Positions 1-7,929 are shown, counted from the stretch's first letter. The stretch is DNA of 15,636 nucleotides from an uncultured Flavobacteriales bacterium (GCA_913047525.1 CAJWUS010000019.1:1-15636); one strand, 5' to 3'. Notes: a model not told the origin generated them from the letters alone. Made by a program: numbers and translations.

Positions 1-510
1 TCTATGGCAGATATTGCCTTCCTGCTACTGATTTTCTTTTTGGTAACAACTACCATGGATGTAGATACGGGTATTGCCAGGAAACTACCACCAATGCCAG
101 AGGAAGAGCAAGTAGAAGATGATTCTCAAATTCATGCCAGAAACATTTATGTGGTGCTTGTAAACTCCAACAATCAGCTTTTAGTGGAAGGTGCACCAAT
201 GCATATTTCCGAGCTGAAAGATGGTGCAAAAGGTTTTATTGATAATAACGGTTTAAATCCTGAACTATCGGACAATCCTGAAAAAGCAATTATCTCTTTG
301 CAAAACGATAGAGGCACCTCTTATAAAACATATATTCAGGTGCAAAATGAATTGACTGCTGCCTATAACGAACTAAGAAACTCAGCTGCTTTATCTGAAT
401 TTGGCTCTCGATATTATGATTTACCAAAATCGCAACAAAGAACAATCCGTAAAAAATATCCGCAAAAAATATCAGAAGCAGAACCTAAAAATGTAGGAGA
501 CAATGAGTAG
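1..510 (+). CDS. ExbD/TolR family biopolymer transport protein, 5' truncated by window
   Basis: This is the 3' part of an ExbD/TolR gene. ExbD works with ExbB (and TonB) to couple the proton gradient across the inner membrane to outer-membrane transport. The reading frame is open from base 1, and the first residues visible (SMADIAFLLLIFFLVTTTM) are the family's single transmembrane segment, including the aspartate (bases 10-12) used for proton passage. The ATG at base 4 is therefore internal; the short cytoplasmic N-terminus lies outside the window. After the helix comes a periplasmic domain of about 145 residues with a charged, basic C-terminal tail. It overlaps the next exbD gene by 8 bp, so the two belong to one operon, probably with exbB upstream. 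Family assignment is firm; the transported substrate is unknown. Confidence 0.9.
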   Translation, partial: SMADIAFLLLIFFLVTTTMDVDTGIARKLPPMPEEEQVEDDSQIHARNIYVVLVNSNNQLLVEGAPMHISELKDGAKGFIDNNGLNPELSDNPEKAIISLQNDRGTSYKTYIQVQNELTAAYNELRNSAALSEFGSRYYDLPKSQQRTIRKKYPQKISEAEPKNVGDNE

Positions 511-970
511 ATTCAGAAGAAAATCAAAAGGCGGGTCGCCAGCTATTTCAACAGCATCTTTGCCAGATATTGTATTTATGCTATTGTTCTTTTTCATGGT
601 AACGACCGTAATGCGTGAAACTACACTCTTTGTAGATGTGCTAACACCAAAAGCATCTGAAATAAGAAAAATGGAGAAGAAATCATTGGTAAGTTATATT
701 TATATTGGCTCTCCTGTAAAACGCTTGCAATCTTCTTACGGAACAAAACCAAGAGTACAACTAAATGATGCATTTGCCGAAACTGCCGATATCCAGGAAT
801 TTATCGCCACCGAAAGGGAATCGCATAACGAAAAGGAAATTCCTTATATGACGGTTTCTATAAAGGCGGATGAAGAGGTGAGAATGGGAACTGTTATTGA
901 TGTAAAGCAAGAGCTCAGGAAAGCAAATGCCCTAAAAATAAACTACTCTACTAGAAAAGGAACATACTAA
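503..970 (+). CDS. ExbD/TolR family biopolymer transport protein (second copy)
   Basis: A complete 155-residue ExbD/TolR paralogue. A basic cytoplasmic N-terminus (residues 1-15, with RFRRK and KGG) leads into one transmembrane helix at about residues 20-38 that begins LPDIVFMLLFFFMVTT; Asp22 is the proton-path residue of the family. The rest is a periplasmic domain. The ATG at 503 overlaps the end of the upstream exbD by 8 bp and has an AGGAG at 495-499, an unusual visible Shine-Dalgarno for this window. Two consecutive exbD genes are common in Bacteroidota, and the two products probably form a mixed ExbD dimer in an ExbB ring; that pairing is inference. It is the last gene of the operon, since a terminator hairpin follows at 1014-1039. 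Confidence 0.92.
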   Translation: MSRFRRKSKGGSPAISTASLPDIVFMLLFFFMVTTVMRETTLFVDVLTPKASEIRKMEKKSLVSYIYIGSPVKRLQSSYGTKPRVQLNDAFAETADIQEFIATERESHNEKEIPYMTVSIKADEEVRMGTVIDVKQELRKANALKINYSTRKGTY

Positions 971-1011
971 ATAGATAGGAGTATTTAGATATTAGGCTTT
1001 TAATAAAATAA

Positions 1012-1938
1012 TTAGGGCTGAATTTTCAGCTCTTTTTTTATGCTCGACTTTTTATATAATAAATACATCAGCAAGGCAACCGCCAAAAAACTAATAAGTG
1101 CCCCACTAATATTTACCGGAATTTCTTCATTCAGAAAGTCTATTTGCACTTTGTCAGCCACAAAATGATAGGTAAAAATGATTGCCAAAGCATTATTGGT
1201 AAAATGAGCCAAAATTGGCAACCATAAATTGTTGCTCCAATAAAACATATAGCCAAGGACAAGCCCCAAAGCAAACCTTGGCAGAAAGCCAAAAAACTGC
1301 ATATGAATGGCAGAAAATAAAATGGCCGAAATAAAAATAGCAAGATGAACTTTCCCTATCCATTTTGCAAATAGTTGCTGCAATATCCCTCTGAATAAAA
1401 GTTCCTCCCCAATTGCTGGAATTAGGGCAATCAAGAATAGATTAATAAGCAGATCTCCCATACTGTTCATGGCTAAAAAAGCTTCTGTTATTTGCATTGA
1501 TTTTTGCTCAGATACTTCCATCCACATTTGCACTGCTTCCAAAAAATCTGGAAGAACCAGTGTTTGATTCCATTGCATTAAATAAGCTACAAATGGATTT
1601 GCAATCAGCATTATGGCAATAGCAAGCAACACACTTTGCCTGTTTATCTTTTGTTTAAGCTGTAATTGGAAGGAAGTAAAATAGACAAAAAGGAAAGGCG
1701 GCACAATAAAAAGCCCGACAGAAGTAAATAGTTGCAAAAATTTGAGCGCATTCACCGATTTGGAATTACTATAATCTGAAAGAAAAAAACTTAAATCAGA
1801 AAAGCCAACATCAAACAATAAGGGTAGGGAAACATAAGAGATAATAGAAAAAACAACTACTGATAGAAATGTAATGGCAAAAAACAGGGCAAATTGCATG
1901 GCTACTGACTTCTTATAAAAAATTCCTTTAAGCTTCAT
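1012..1938 (-). CDS. CPBP family intramembrane glutamic endopeptidase
   Basis: A 308-residue multi-pass inner-membrane protein of the CPBP (Abi/CAAX protease-like, Rce1-related) family. The family motifs are all present: EELLFRG at residues 178-184 (paired glutamates and arginine), a histidine at 212 in a transmembrane helix (SAIHMQF), and HFTNN at 245-249. There are about seven to eight hydrophobic segments, and the C-terminus is lysine-rich. The open frame extends back to 2136, but that extension overlaps dusB and looks non-coding. The ATG at 1938 (MKLKGIFYKK) gives a normal start and leaves a 25-bp divergent spacer to dusB. Members cleave prenylated proteins or process peptides; the substrate here cannot be told. 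Association with dusB is, from memory, a recurrent Bacteroidota neighbourhood. Confidence 0.88.
   Translation of the reverse strand: MKLKGIFYKKSVAMQFALFFAITFLSVVVFSIISYVSLPLLFDVGFSDLSFFLSDYSNSKSVNALKFLQLFTSVGLFIVPPFLFVYFTSFQLQLKQKINRQSVLLAIAIMLIANPFVAYLMQWNQTLVLPDFLEAVQMWMEVSEQKSMQITEAFLAMNSMGDLLINLFLIALIPAIGEELLFRGILQQLFAKWIGKVHLAIFISAILFSAIHMQFFGFLPRFALGLVLGYMFYWSNNLWLPILAHFTNNALAIIFTYHFVADKVQIDFLNEEIPVNISGALISFLAVALLMYLLYKKSSIKKELKIQP
1014..1039 (+). terminator. Rho-independent terminator of the exbD operon
   Basis: Arms 1014-1022 (AGGGCTGAA) and 1025-1033 (TTCAGCTCT) form a stem with one G-U pair; in practice about seven pairs close an AT-rich loop. It is followed by a run of seven T at 1033-1039 on the + strand. 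It lies 43 bases past the second exbD stop, and the same bases encode the last residues and part of the stop codon of the leftward CPBP gene. The T run is only on the rightward side, so it should stop rightward transcription. Confidence 0.75.
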
Positions 1939-1946
1939 AAATTCAC

Positions 1947-1954
1947 TATTTTTG
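1947..1954 (+). promoter_or_regulatory. Bacteroidota -7 box (TATTTTTG) before dusB
   Basis: TATTTTTG matches the Bacteroidota primary sigma -7 consensus TAnnTTTG exactly and ends 9 bases before the dusB ATG. No convincing -33 TTG is visible at the usual distance upstream. The predicted start of transcription falls within a few bases of the ATG, so the leader would be extremely short. Confidence 0.5.
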
Positions 1955-1963
1955 TAACATATT

Positions 1964-2956
1964 ATGGCTGTAAAAATAGGAAATATTGATGTAGGAGATT
2001 TTCCACTTCTTTTGGCACCCATGGAAGACGTTTCTGACCCCCCATTTCGTGCACTTTGTAAGGAGAATGGGGCGGATATTATGTATACAGAATTCATCTC
2101 CTCAGAAGGACTGATAAGGGATGCTATAAAAAGCACCCAGAAGTTGGATATATACGATTTTGAGCGGCCAATAGGAATTCAAATATTTGGAAATAATATT
2201 AATTCTATGCGAAAAGCTGCTGAGATTTGTGAGGCAGCAAAACCCGAATTCATTGATATTAATTATGGTTGCCCTGTAAAAAAAGTAGCAAATAAAGGAG
2301 CTGGGGCTGGCATATTGCAGGACATCCCAAAAATGGTAACCATGACCAAAGAAATAGTAAAAGCTACTAATATTCCAGTAACGGTAAAAACCCGTTTAGG
2401 CTGGGATGAAAATTCTTTATATATAGTTGAGGTGGCGGAACGATTGCAGGATGTTGGTATAAAAGCAATTTCTATTCATGGCAGAACCAGAAAACAAATG
2501 TATAAAGGAGTGGCTGATTGGACTTTAATCGGAGAGGTAAGAAACAACCAAAATATGCATATCCCTGTTTTTGGAAATGGAGATGTAGATTCTCCTGAAA
2601 AAGTAGCAGAAGTAAAAGATAAATATGGAGTAGATGGCGTGATGATTGGAAGAGCTGCCATTGGCTACCCTTGGGTTTTTAATGAAATAAAGCATTTTCT
2701 TAAAACTAATACGCATTTAGAAAAACCGACTCTACAAGATAGAGTAAGTGCATGTAAAAGGCATTTGCAACATTCTATTAAGTGGAAAGGAGAAGTGCTG
2801 GGAATTGCTGAAATGAAACGCCACTATACCAATTATTTTAAAGGAATTCCTCACTTTAAAGCGTATAGAATTAAACTGGTCACCTATTATAATTTGGAAG
2901 AGATTATGGAAACTTTAGACAAAGTAGCAGTGGAGTTTGAGGGGGTTAAGTTTTAA
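1964..2956 (+). CDS. dusB: tRNA-dihydrouridine synthase B
   Basis: A 330-residue FMN-dependent enzyme that reduces specific uridines in tRNA to dihydrouridine using NAD(P)H. A TIM-barrel domain fills about residues 1-240: APMEDVSD near the N-terminus binds FMN, NYGCPVKKV carries the catalytic Cys103, VKTRLGW (141-147) and HGRTR (172-176) are phosphate and substrate contacts, and FGNGDV (203-208) and MIGRAAIGYPW (227-237) bind the FMN phosphate. A helical tRNA-binding domain follows. Length and motifs are typical of DusB. The ATG at 1964 follows a TATTTTTG box closely. Its 3' end overlaps the oppositely oriented LolC-like gene by 11 bp, so the two transcripts are mutually antisense at their ends. 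Confidence 0.95.
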   Translation: MAVKIGNIDVGDFPLLLAPMEDVSDPPFRALCKENGADIMYTEFISSEGLIRDAIKSTQKLDIYDFERPIGIQIFGNNINSMRKAAEICEAAKPEFIDINYGCPVKKVANKGAGAGILQDIPKMVTMTKEIVKATNIPVTVKTRLGWDENSLYIVEVAERLQDVGIKAISIHGRTRKQMYKGVADWTLIGEVRNNQNMHIPVFGNGDVDSPEKVAEVKDKYGVDGVMIGRAAIGYPWVFNEIKHFLKTNTHLEKPTLQDRVSACKRHLQHSIKWKGEVLGIAEMKRHYTNYFKGIPHFKAYRIKLVTYYNLEEIMETLDKVAVEFEGVKF

Positions 2957-4157
2957 GTAGTCTATTAGTCAAAACTTTTGCAGGATACCAAGAGGCAAAA
3001 AGCCCAATAACAATTACTGTTATTTCTACCCAAAGTAAATCCAAATAATGTATTACCACAGGGTAAGAATGAATAATAAAATTTCCTTCTCCCATACCGA
3101 TAATTCCATATTTCATTTGTAAAGTAGCAAGCAGTAATCCAAGCAGAATTCCTAAAAAGCTACCAATAATTACTGTTAGCATTCCTTCTGTGAAAAATAT
3201 TTTCTGAATACTTTTTTGGCTGGCACCCAAATTCCAAAAGGTCTTGATATTATTCTTTTTTTCAATCATCAGCATACTAAGCGAACCAATAATATTGAAG
3301 GTGGCAATAATCAGCATAAAAGTTAGGATAAGGAATACGCTCAGTTTTTCTGAATTCAAAATTTTATGTAAAACGGCATGCTGTTGCAATCGATTGCTTA
3401 CCTTATAATTTTTACCCAAAGTGCTTTGTAAATATTTTTGTACTTCCAACATTTCAATCTCCTCTTTTAGCTGTACCTCAATAGCTGAAACTTCCTTTTT
3501 CTGCAATAAATCTTGCAAAAAAGCAATAGGTGTAATAATGTATTTATTATCGTATTCTGCTCCATTACAAAAAATCCCAACAGGTAAAACTGATGCGTTT
3601 ACAAAGGCATTTGTAGCATTTAATAGAGTATTATTTTCACGGTTTGGAACATATATTTTTAATCGGCTGAATATATTTCCTGTTCCCATTGATAGATGAT
3701 AAGCAACTCCCTGTCCAAGCACAGCCACACTATTGTTTTCATAATTTTCAAAATTCTCTCCATCAATAATAATGCTATCCAAATTAGTCATTTTACTAAA
3801 ATCCTTTCCAACTCCTTTGATGGATGCAATAAACTCATGTTCTCCATTTTTCATCAACACTTTTTCTTCCATCACATCCGTAAAATAAAGAATCTCGTTA
3901 CTTTCACTTAATACTGAAATTATACTTTCTGAGTTAAAAGTTTTACCCTCATTGGAAGTTATTTTAAGGTGAGGGTCAAAACTATTGTACATGCTAAGCA
4001 ACAAATCCTCAAAACCATTAAATACAGAGAGAAGAAGTACCAAAGCGGCAGTACCAGTTATCACTCCCATCATGGAAACAAAGGAAATAATATTTACGGC
4101 CGTTTTTGTTTTGCTACTAAAAAGGTATCTTTTGGCTATAAAAAAAGGAAAGTTCAT
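2946..4157 (-). CDS. LolC/LolE-like (FtsX family) ABC transporter permease
   Basis: A 403-residue permease with the FtsX/MacB layout. A short cytoplasmic N-terminus (FIAKRYLFSSK) precedes TM1 at about residues 20-46, ending LSVFNGFED as in LolC/LolE. A periplasmic MacB-type core domain of roughly 220 residues follows. Three more helices fall around residues 270-295, 315-345 and 372-394, with the cytoplasmic EKKNNIKTFWNLGAS coupling segment between TM2 and TM3. In proteobacteria LolCDE extracts lipoproteins from the inner membrane for transport to the outer membrane; that role is a reasonable but unproven reading here. No ATPase (LolD) gene is in the window. The ATG overlaps the rbfA stop as ATGA, so the two genes are probably translationally coupled. 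Confidence 0.88.
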   Translation of the reverse strand: MNFPFFIAKRYLFSSKTKTAVNIISFVSMMGVITGTAALVLLLSVFNGFEDLLLSMYNSFDPHLKITSNEGKTFNSESIISVLSESNEILYFTDVMEEKVLMKNGEHEFIASIKGVGKDFSKMTNLDSIIIDGENFENYENNSVAVLGQGVAYHLSMGTGNIFSRLKIYVPNRENNTLLNATNAFVNASVLPVGIFCNGAEYDNKYIITPIAFLQDLLQKKEVSAIEVQLKEEIEMLEVQKYLQSTLGKNYKVSNRLQQHAVLHKILNSEKLSVFLILTFMLIIATFNIIGSLSMLMIEKKNNIKTFWNLGASQKSIQKIFFTEGMLTVIIGSFLGILLGLLLATLQMKYGIIGMGEGNFIIHSYPVVIHYLDLLWVEITVIVIGLFASWYPAKVLTNRLLKT

Positions 4158-4492
4158 CCTTTTAACAATCTATTAATTTCATCTGCATAATCGGCCGAAT
4201 CGTCCAAATAAAAGTGTAATTCAGGAATTATTCTGAGTTGATGTCGCACCCTTTTGGCAAGCAGATTTCTAAAATAAGGACTTTTCTCTTTTACTTGGGC
4301 TATTAATTTTTCTCCATCACTGGCAGGAAAAATACTCAAATAAACTTTTGCCACCGACAAATCAAGTGATACCCTTACCCCTGTTACGGTAAAGAGAATA
4401 TTCCCGAAAAGTGCTGGGGCATATTGCTGAAATATTATTGCTAAATCTTTTTGAATAAACCGTGAAATCTTTTTTTGTCGTGTAGTTTCCAT
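4154..4492 (-). CDS. rbfA: 30S ribosome-binding factor RbfA
   Basis: A 112-residue protein of normal RbfA length. RbfA is a cold-shock associated factor that binds the 30S subunit and helps mature the 16S rRNA 5' end. The sequence opens METTRQKKISRFIQKDLA, the basic first helix. It continues through VRVSLDLSVAKVYLSIF (KH-like core) and ends with the family signature LRIIPELHFYLDDSADYADE close to the C-terminus. The open frame reaches 4507, but the ATG at 4492 matches RbfA N-termini and has a TATCTTTG promoter box 4 bases upstream. It is the first gene of a two-gene leftward operon with the LolC-like permease. Confidence 0.94.
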   Translation of the reverse strand: METTRQKKISRFIQKDLAIIFQQYAPALFGNILFTVTGVRVSLDLSVAKVYLSIFPASDGEKLIAQVKEKSPYFRNLLAKRVRHQLRIIPELHFYLDDSADYADEINRLLKG

Positions 4493-4496
4493 TTTA

Positions 4497-4504
4497 CAAA
4501 GATA
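4497..4504 (-). promoter_or_regulatory. -7 box (TATCTTTG) for rbfA
   Basis: Read on the minus strand this is TATCTTTG, a perfect TAnnTTTG match, ending 4 bases before the rbfA ATG. It is the mirror image of the box at 4513-4520 that faces the exporter gene; the two form a perfect 8-bp inverted repeat around an 8-bp spacer. No clear -33 TTG is seen. Confidence 0.55.
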
Positions 4505-4512
4505 CATTATTC

Positions 4513-4520
4513 TATCTTTG
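4513..4520 (+). promoter_or_regulatory. -7 box (TATCTTTG) for the ABC exporter
   Basis: A perfect TAnnTTTG match ending 5 bases before the exporter ATG at 4526. It supports that start codon and a leaderless or nearly leaderless transcript. It pairs with the divergent box at 4497-4504. No -33 TTG lies at the expected distance. Confidence 0.55.
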
Positions 4521-4525
4521 CTCTC

Positions 4526-6346
4526 ATGAAAGATTTTTTCAGAATACTGAAATATGTGAACCCTTATTTGGGCTATGCTGGGCTCAATATTTTTTTCAAC
4601 ATCCTGAATATTTTATTTTCTTTGGTTTCCATTACCATGATTATTCCATTTCTAGGGCTGCTTTTTGGCACACAAGAAAAGGTTTATACTCCTTCTGATT
4701 TAGGGTTCTCTGCCTCTGCCATTAAAGAAAACTTTTATGCCATTATCACCACTATTATTAATGATAGAGGAGAAGTTGAGGCGCTTGTTTTTGTCTGTAT
4801 TTTAATTTTGGTAATGTTTTTTTGTAGGAATTTATGCCGGTATTTAGCGCTTTATTTTCTTTCTCCAATCCGAAATGGAGTGGTTTGCGATTTGAGGAAC
4901 GACTTGAACAAAAAAATTATTAGCTTGCCTATTTCCTATTTTACTGAAAAAAGAAAAGGCGATATTACTGCACGTATGACTACCGATTTGGTTGAAATTG
5001 AATGGTCGATAATGAGTTCTCTAGAAATGTTTTTTAAAGATCCGCTCAACATTATTATCTTTTTAATTACACTAATCATCATCAGCCCACAGCTCACCCT
5101 TTTTGTAATTATTCTTTTCCCTATTACCGGATTTTTGATTGCACTGATTGGTAAGAGTTTGAAAAAATCATCAGAAAAAGGCCAAAATAAAATGGGAGAT
5201 TTGCTCTCCATAATTAATGAAAACCTCTCGGGCCTCAGAATAATCAAAGCATTTGATGCTGAAAAAATAATTAATGAAAAATTTGAAAAAGAAAGTGCCG
5301 ATTACAGAAATATCATGACTCGGCTCTTACGAAAAAAAGATCTGTCCTCCCCAATGAGTGAATTCCTAAGCACAGTGGTAATGATAGTGGTAATGTGGTT
5401 TGGCGGCAAATTAGTTTTAGGTGGGAACAGTCCGCTTTCCCCAGAAGAATTCATAGGGTATATTGCCATTTTTTCTCAACTTATCCCTCCTGCGAAATCC
5501 TTCACTTCTGCTTATTATTTTATTCAAAAAGGAAGTGCTTCAGCAGCTCGTATTCATGAAATATTAGATACAGAAAATGAAATAAAAGATGCTAAAAAGG
5601 CCAAAACAATTTCAGCATTTAAATCAGAAATAAAATTTGAAGGGGTTACTTTTAGCTATGAAAATATTCAGGTACTAAAAGATATTCATTTAAGCTTAAA
5701 AAAAGGAGATTCTATTGCTTTGGTTGGGCAATCCGGAAGTGGAAAATCTACTTTGGCCGACCTTATTTCTCGTTTTTATGATGTAAAAATAGGAGAAGTG
5801 AAAATTGATGGAGAGAATATAAAAAATCTAAAAATTGCAGATGTAAGAAAATTGATGGGCATTGTAAATCAAGAGTCCATTTTGTTTAACGATAGTATTT
5901 TTAATAATATTTTATTAGGGAACGAAACTGCTACAAAAGAAGAAGTGGAAAGTGCAGCAAAAGTTGCTAATGCGCATGATTTTATTTTACAGTGTGAAAA
6001 CGGATATGATACAAATATTGGCGATAGTGGAGTGAAATTATCTGGTGGACAAAAGCAAAGATTAAGTATTGCTAGGGCAATACTGAAAAATCCTCCTATT
6101 CTTATTTTGGATGAGGCTACCTCTTCATTGGATACACAATCGGAAAAACTGGTTCAAGAAGCCCTAAATAATTTGATGAAATCCAGAACCTCTATTGTAA
6201 TCGCGCACCGCCTTTCTACCATTCAGCATACAGATAAAATAATTGTATTGCATGAAGGGGAAATAGTGGAAACAGGCACTCACAATCAGCTTATTGCTGC
6301 TAATAAGCACTACAAAACGCTTTACGATTTGCAAGATTTTTCTTAG
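4526..6346 (+). CDS. MsbA-like ABC exporter, fused transmembrane and ATPase domains
   Basis: A 606-residue half-transporter of the MsbA/lipid and drug exporter type that would act as a homodimer in the inner membrane. Six transmembrane helices occupy about residues 15-330, with YFTEKRKGDITARMTTD as an intracellular coupling segment. The nucleotide-binding domain is complete: Walker A GQSGSGKST at 401-409, signature LSGGQ at 505-509, Walker B ILILDE with Asp529 and Glu530, and the switch His561. The open frame extends upstream to 4475, but that would overlap rbfA; the ATG at 4526 fits the TATCTTTG box. A long loop after TM1 (about residues 50-75) is typical of the Bacteroidota versions. Lipid A-core flipping (MsbA) is possible but not demonstrable from sequence alone. 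Its stop codon overlaps that of hflX. Confidence 0.93.
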   Translation: MKDFFRILKYVNPYLGYAGLNIFFNILNILFSLVSITMIIPFLGLLFGTQEKVYTPSDLGFSASAIKENFYAIITTIINDRGEVEALVFVCILILVMFFCRNLCRYLALYFLSPIRNGVVCDLRNDLNKKIISLPISYFTEKRKGDITARMTTDLVEIEWSIMSSLEMFFKDPLNIIIFLITLIIISPQLTLFVIILFPITGFLIALIGKSLKKSSEKGQNKMGDLLSIINENLSGLRIIKAFDAEKIINEKFEKESADYRNIMTRLLRKKDLSSPMSEFLSTVVMIVVMWFGGKLVLGGNSPLSPEEFIGYIAIFSQLIPPAKSFTSAYYFIQKGSASAARIHEILDTENEIKDAKKAKTISAFKSEIKFEGVTFSYENIQVLKDIHLSLKKGDSIALVGQSGSGKSTLADLISRFYDVKIGEVKIDGENIKNLKIADVRKLMGIVNQESILFNDSIFNNILLGNETATKEEVESAAKVANAHDFILQCENGYDTNIGDSGVKLSGGQKQRLSIARAILKNPPILILDEATSSLDTQSEKLVQEALNNLMKSRTSIVIAHRLSTIQHTDKIIVLHEGEIVETGTHNQLIAANKHYKTLYDLQDFS

Positions 6347-7512
6347 TACAAAAAGTTGTTGTAAGGATACCTTCTTATATGTAGTGCTTTTACTTTTTCA
6401 TAAAGCAATTTTCTAAGTTGCTCAAAGTTGGTTTTCTTAAGTGCCGAGATGAAAATAGTGTTTTCTTCCATTTTTGCAATCCATGTTTTCTGCAAATCTT
6501 CTAAGGGAAAATTCTCTCTTGTTTTAGGGGTCAAATCGTCTTCCTCTTTTTCTATATAGCTAAAAGCATCCATTTTATTAAACACCAAAACCATGGGTTT
6601 TTCACTTGCCCCAATCTCAGCAAGGGTTTGGGTTACCGCCTCTATTTGACTCTCAAAATTAGGGTTTGAAATATCAACTACATGTAAAAGCAAATCAGAT
6701 TCGCGCACCTCATCTAAGGTCGATTTAAAGGATTCGACAAGTTGATGAGGTAGTTTGCGAATAAAGCCAACGGTATCAGCAAGTAAAAATGGGAGATTCT
6801 CTATAACTACTTTCCGAATGGTTGTATCAAGGGTGGCAAACAATTTATTTTCTGCAAATACTTCCGACTTACTCAGTTGATTCATCAGGGTTGATTTTCC
6901 AGCATTGGTATAGCCAACAACTGCTACCCTTATCATATTTCCTCTACCTTTTCGTTGGATAATTTTTTGCTTATCAATTTTTTCCAACTGCTTTTTTAGT
7001 AAGGATATTTTTTGGTTTATAATCCGTCTGTCTGTTTCAATCTGGGTTTCCCCAGGCCCTCTCATTCCAATACCTCCTTTTTGTCTTTCAAGGTGAGTCC
7101 ACATTCTGGTAAGTCGGGGCAACAGATACTGATATTGGGCAAGCTCCACTTGAGTTTTTGCATTTGCTGTTCTAGCACGGGAGGCAAAAATATCTAATAT
7201 CAAATCACTTCTATCTAGTATTTTGCATTCTAAAACCTTTTCAATGTTTCTTAGTTGCATGGGACTAAGGTCATCATCAAATATAATGAGTTGTACTTCC
7301 AGTTCTCTAGCTATTTCTTTTACTTCTTCAATTTTCCCTTTTCCAATAAAAGTTTTATTGTTAGGAACAGCAAGTTTTTGGGTTATTTTTTTTACTGGAA
7401 TTGCCCCAGCAGTTTTGGCCAAAAAAGCCAATTCCTCTAAATATTCTTCTGCCTGATTTTTGTCTTGTTCAGGAGTAATTACTCCTATAAGAATTGCTTT
7501 TTCTTTTCCCAA
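6343..7512 (-). CDS. hflX: GTPase HflX
   Basis: A 389-residue ribosome-associated GTPase that rescues or splits stalled ribosomes under stress. The N-terminal HflX domain (residues 1-190) includes the GGIGMRGPGETQIETDRR segment at 146-163 and a helical linker. The G domain holds G1 GYTNAGKST (200-208), G3 DTVGF (246-250), G4 NKMD (312-315) and a SALKK G5 segment near 356-360. The C-terminus YPYNNFLY is typical. The first codon is TTG at 7512, the very next codon after the upstream gene's TAA in the same frame, and no ATG occurs before about residue 85. HflX N-termini usually have a few residues before the (K)A(V/I)L(V/I)GV motif seen here, so TTG fits well. Translation probably depends on re-initiation from the upstream gene. 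Confidence 0.94.
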   Translation of the reverse strand: MGKEKAILIGVITPEQDKNQAEEYLEELAFLAKTAGAIPVKKITQKLAVPNNKTFIGKGKIEEVKEIARELEVQLIIFDDDLSPMQLRNIEKVLECKILDRSDLILDIFASRARTANAKTQVELAQYQYLLPRLTRMWTHLERQKGGIGMRGPGETQIETDRRIINQKISLLKKQLEKIDKQKIIQRKGRGNMIRVAVVGYTNAGKSTLMNQLSKSEVFAENKLFATLDTTIRKVVIENLPFLLADTVGFIRKLPHQLVESFKSTLDEVRESDLLLHVVDISNPNFESQIEAVTQTLAEIGASEKPMVLVFNKMDAFSYIEKEEDDLTPKTRENFPLEDLQKTWIAKMEENTIFISALKKTNFEQLRKLLYEKVKALHIRRYPYNNFLY

Positions 7513-7929
7513 TTAAAATAATTTATCAAAAGGTGTGCTAAGCAAAATAAGTGCAAGTGCTATGAAAAAATAAGTAAAAGTTGTTTTAGCCGATTTAGTA
7601 TTATCTTCTATTTTTTTAGCTTTCACCTTTCCAACTGAAATTAGAATAACTGCCACTAGCATCATAAAAGGGTGTTCCACAAAAATTTCTCTACTTTCTG
7701 CATTTTTCATAATAGCCACCCATACAGGATTAGAAAAAGCAAATTTTGAAAATACTAATATCCCAAATACCAATTGCAGATGAGCCAAAATCATACTAAT
7801 GGAGGTAAGCTTCCATTTTTTTAGACATAAATCTTTTCCCATAAATCCAACTAAAAAAGATTTTCCAACCGTCAAAATTAGAATAGGAATTAGCAAATAT
7901 GGTAGGAGATGATGAATTGTTAATGACAC
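7513..7929 (-). CDS. Small four-helix membrane protein (cytochrome b-like, Bacteroidota type)
   Basis: A 138-residue (as started here) integral membrane protein with helices at about residues 8-28, 42-62, 87-101 and 116-132. Short charged loops separate them. His50 in AHLQ and His86 in VEHPFMM match what I recall of a Bacteroidota family annotated as cytochrome b-like; whether it binds haem is unknown. There is no ATG. The longest start is TTG at 7953, but a TATATTTG promoter box overlaps that codon. The GTG at 7929 gives MSLTIHHLLPYLL, which lines up with the usual N-terminus, so I chose it. It lies directly upstream of hflX, whose TTG start follows this gene's stop without any gap, so the two form an operon. 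Confidence 0.7.
   Translation of the reverse strand: MSLTIHHLLPYLLIPILILTVGKSFLVGFMGKDLCLKKWKLTSISMILAHLQLVFGILVFSKFAFSNPVWVAIMKNAESREIFVEHPFMMLVAVILISVGKVKAKKIEDNTKSAKTTFTYFFIALALILLSTPFDKLF

Noticed and set aside
1939..2136. N-terminal extension of the CPBP protease by 66 residues
   Set aside because: It would overlap dusB on the other strand for 173 bases and does not look like a membrane-protein N-terminus; the ATG at 1938 is sufficient.
2948..2977. Inverted repeat AAGTTTT / AAAACTT at the dusB/LolC-like junction, a possible two-way terminator
   Set aside because: The arms are only 7 bp and AT-only apart from one pair, and the loop is 16 bases; too weak to call.
3421..3699. Antisense 92-codon frame inside the LolC-like gene
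   Set aside because: It lies wholly within a clear permease gene, has no recognisable protein features, and shadow frames are common in AT-rich DNA.
4475..4525. N-terminal extension of the ABC exporter by 17 residues
   Set aside because: It overlaps the rbfA start and its promoter; the ATG at 4526 follows a perfect -7 box and matches the family's start.
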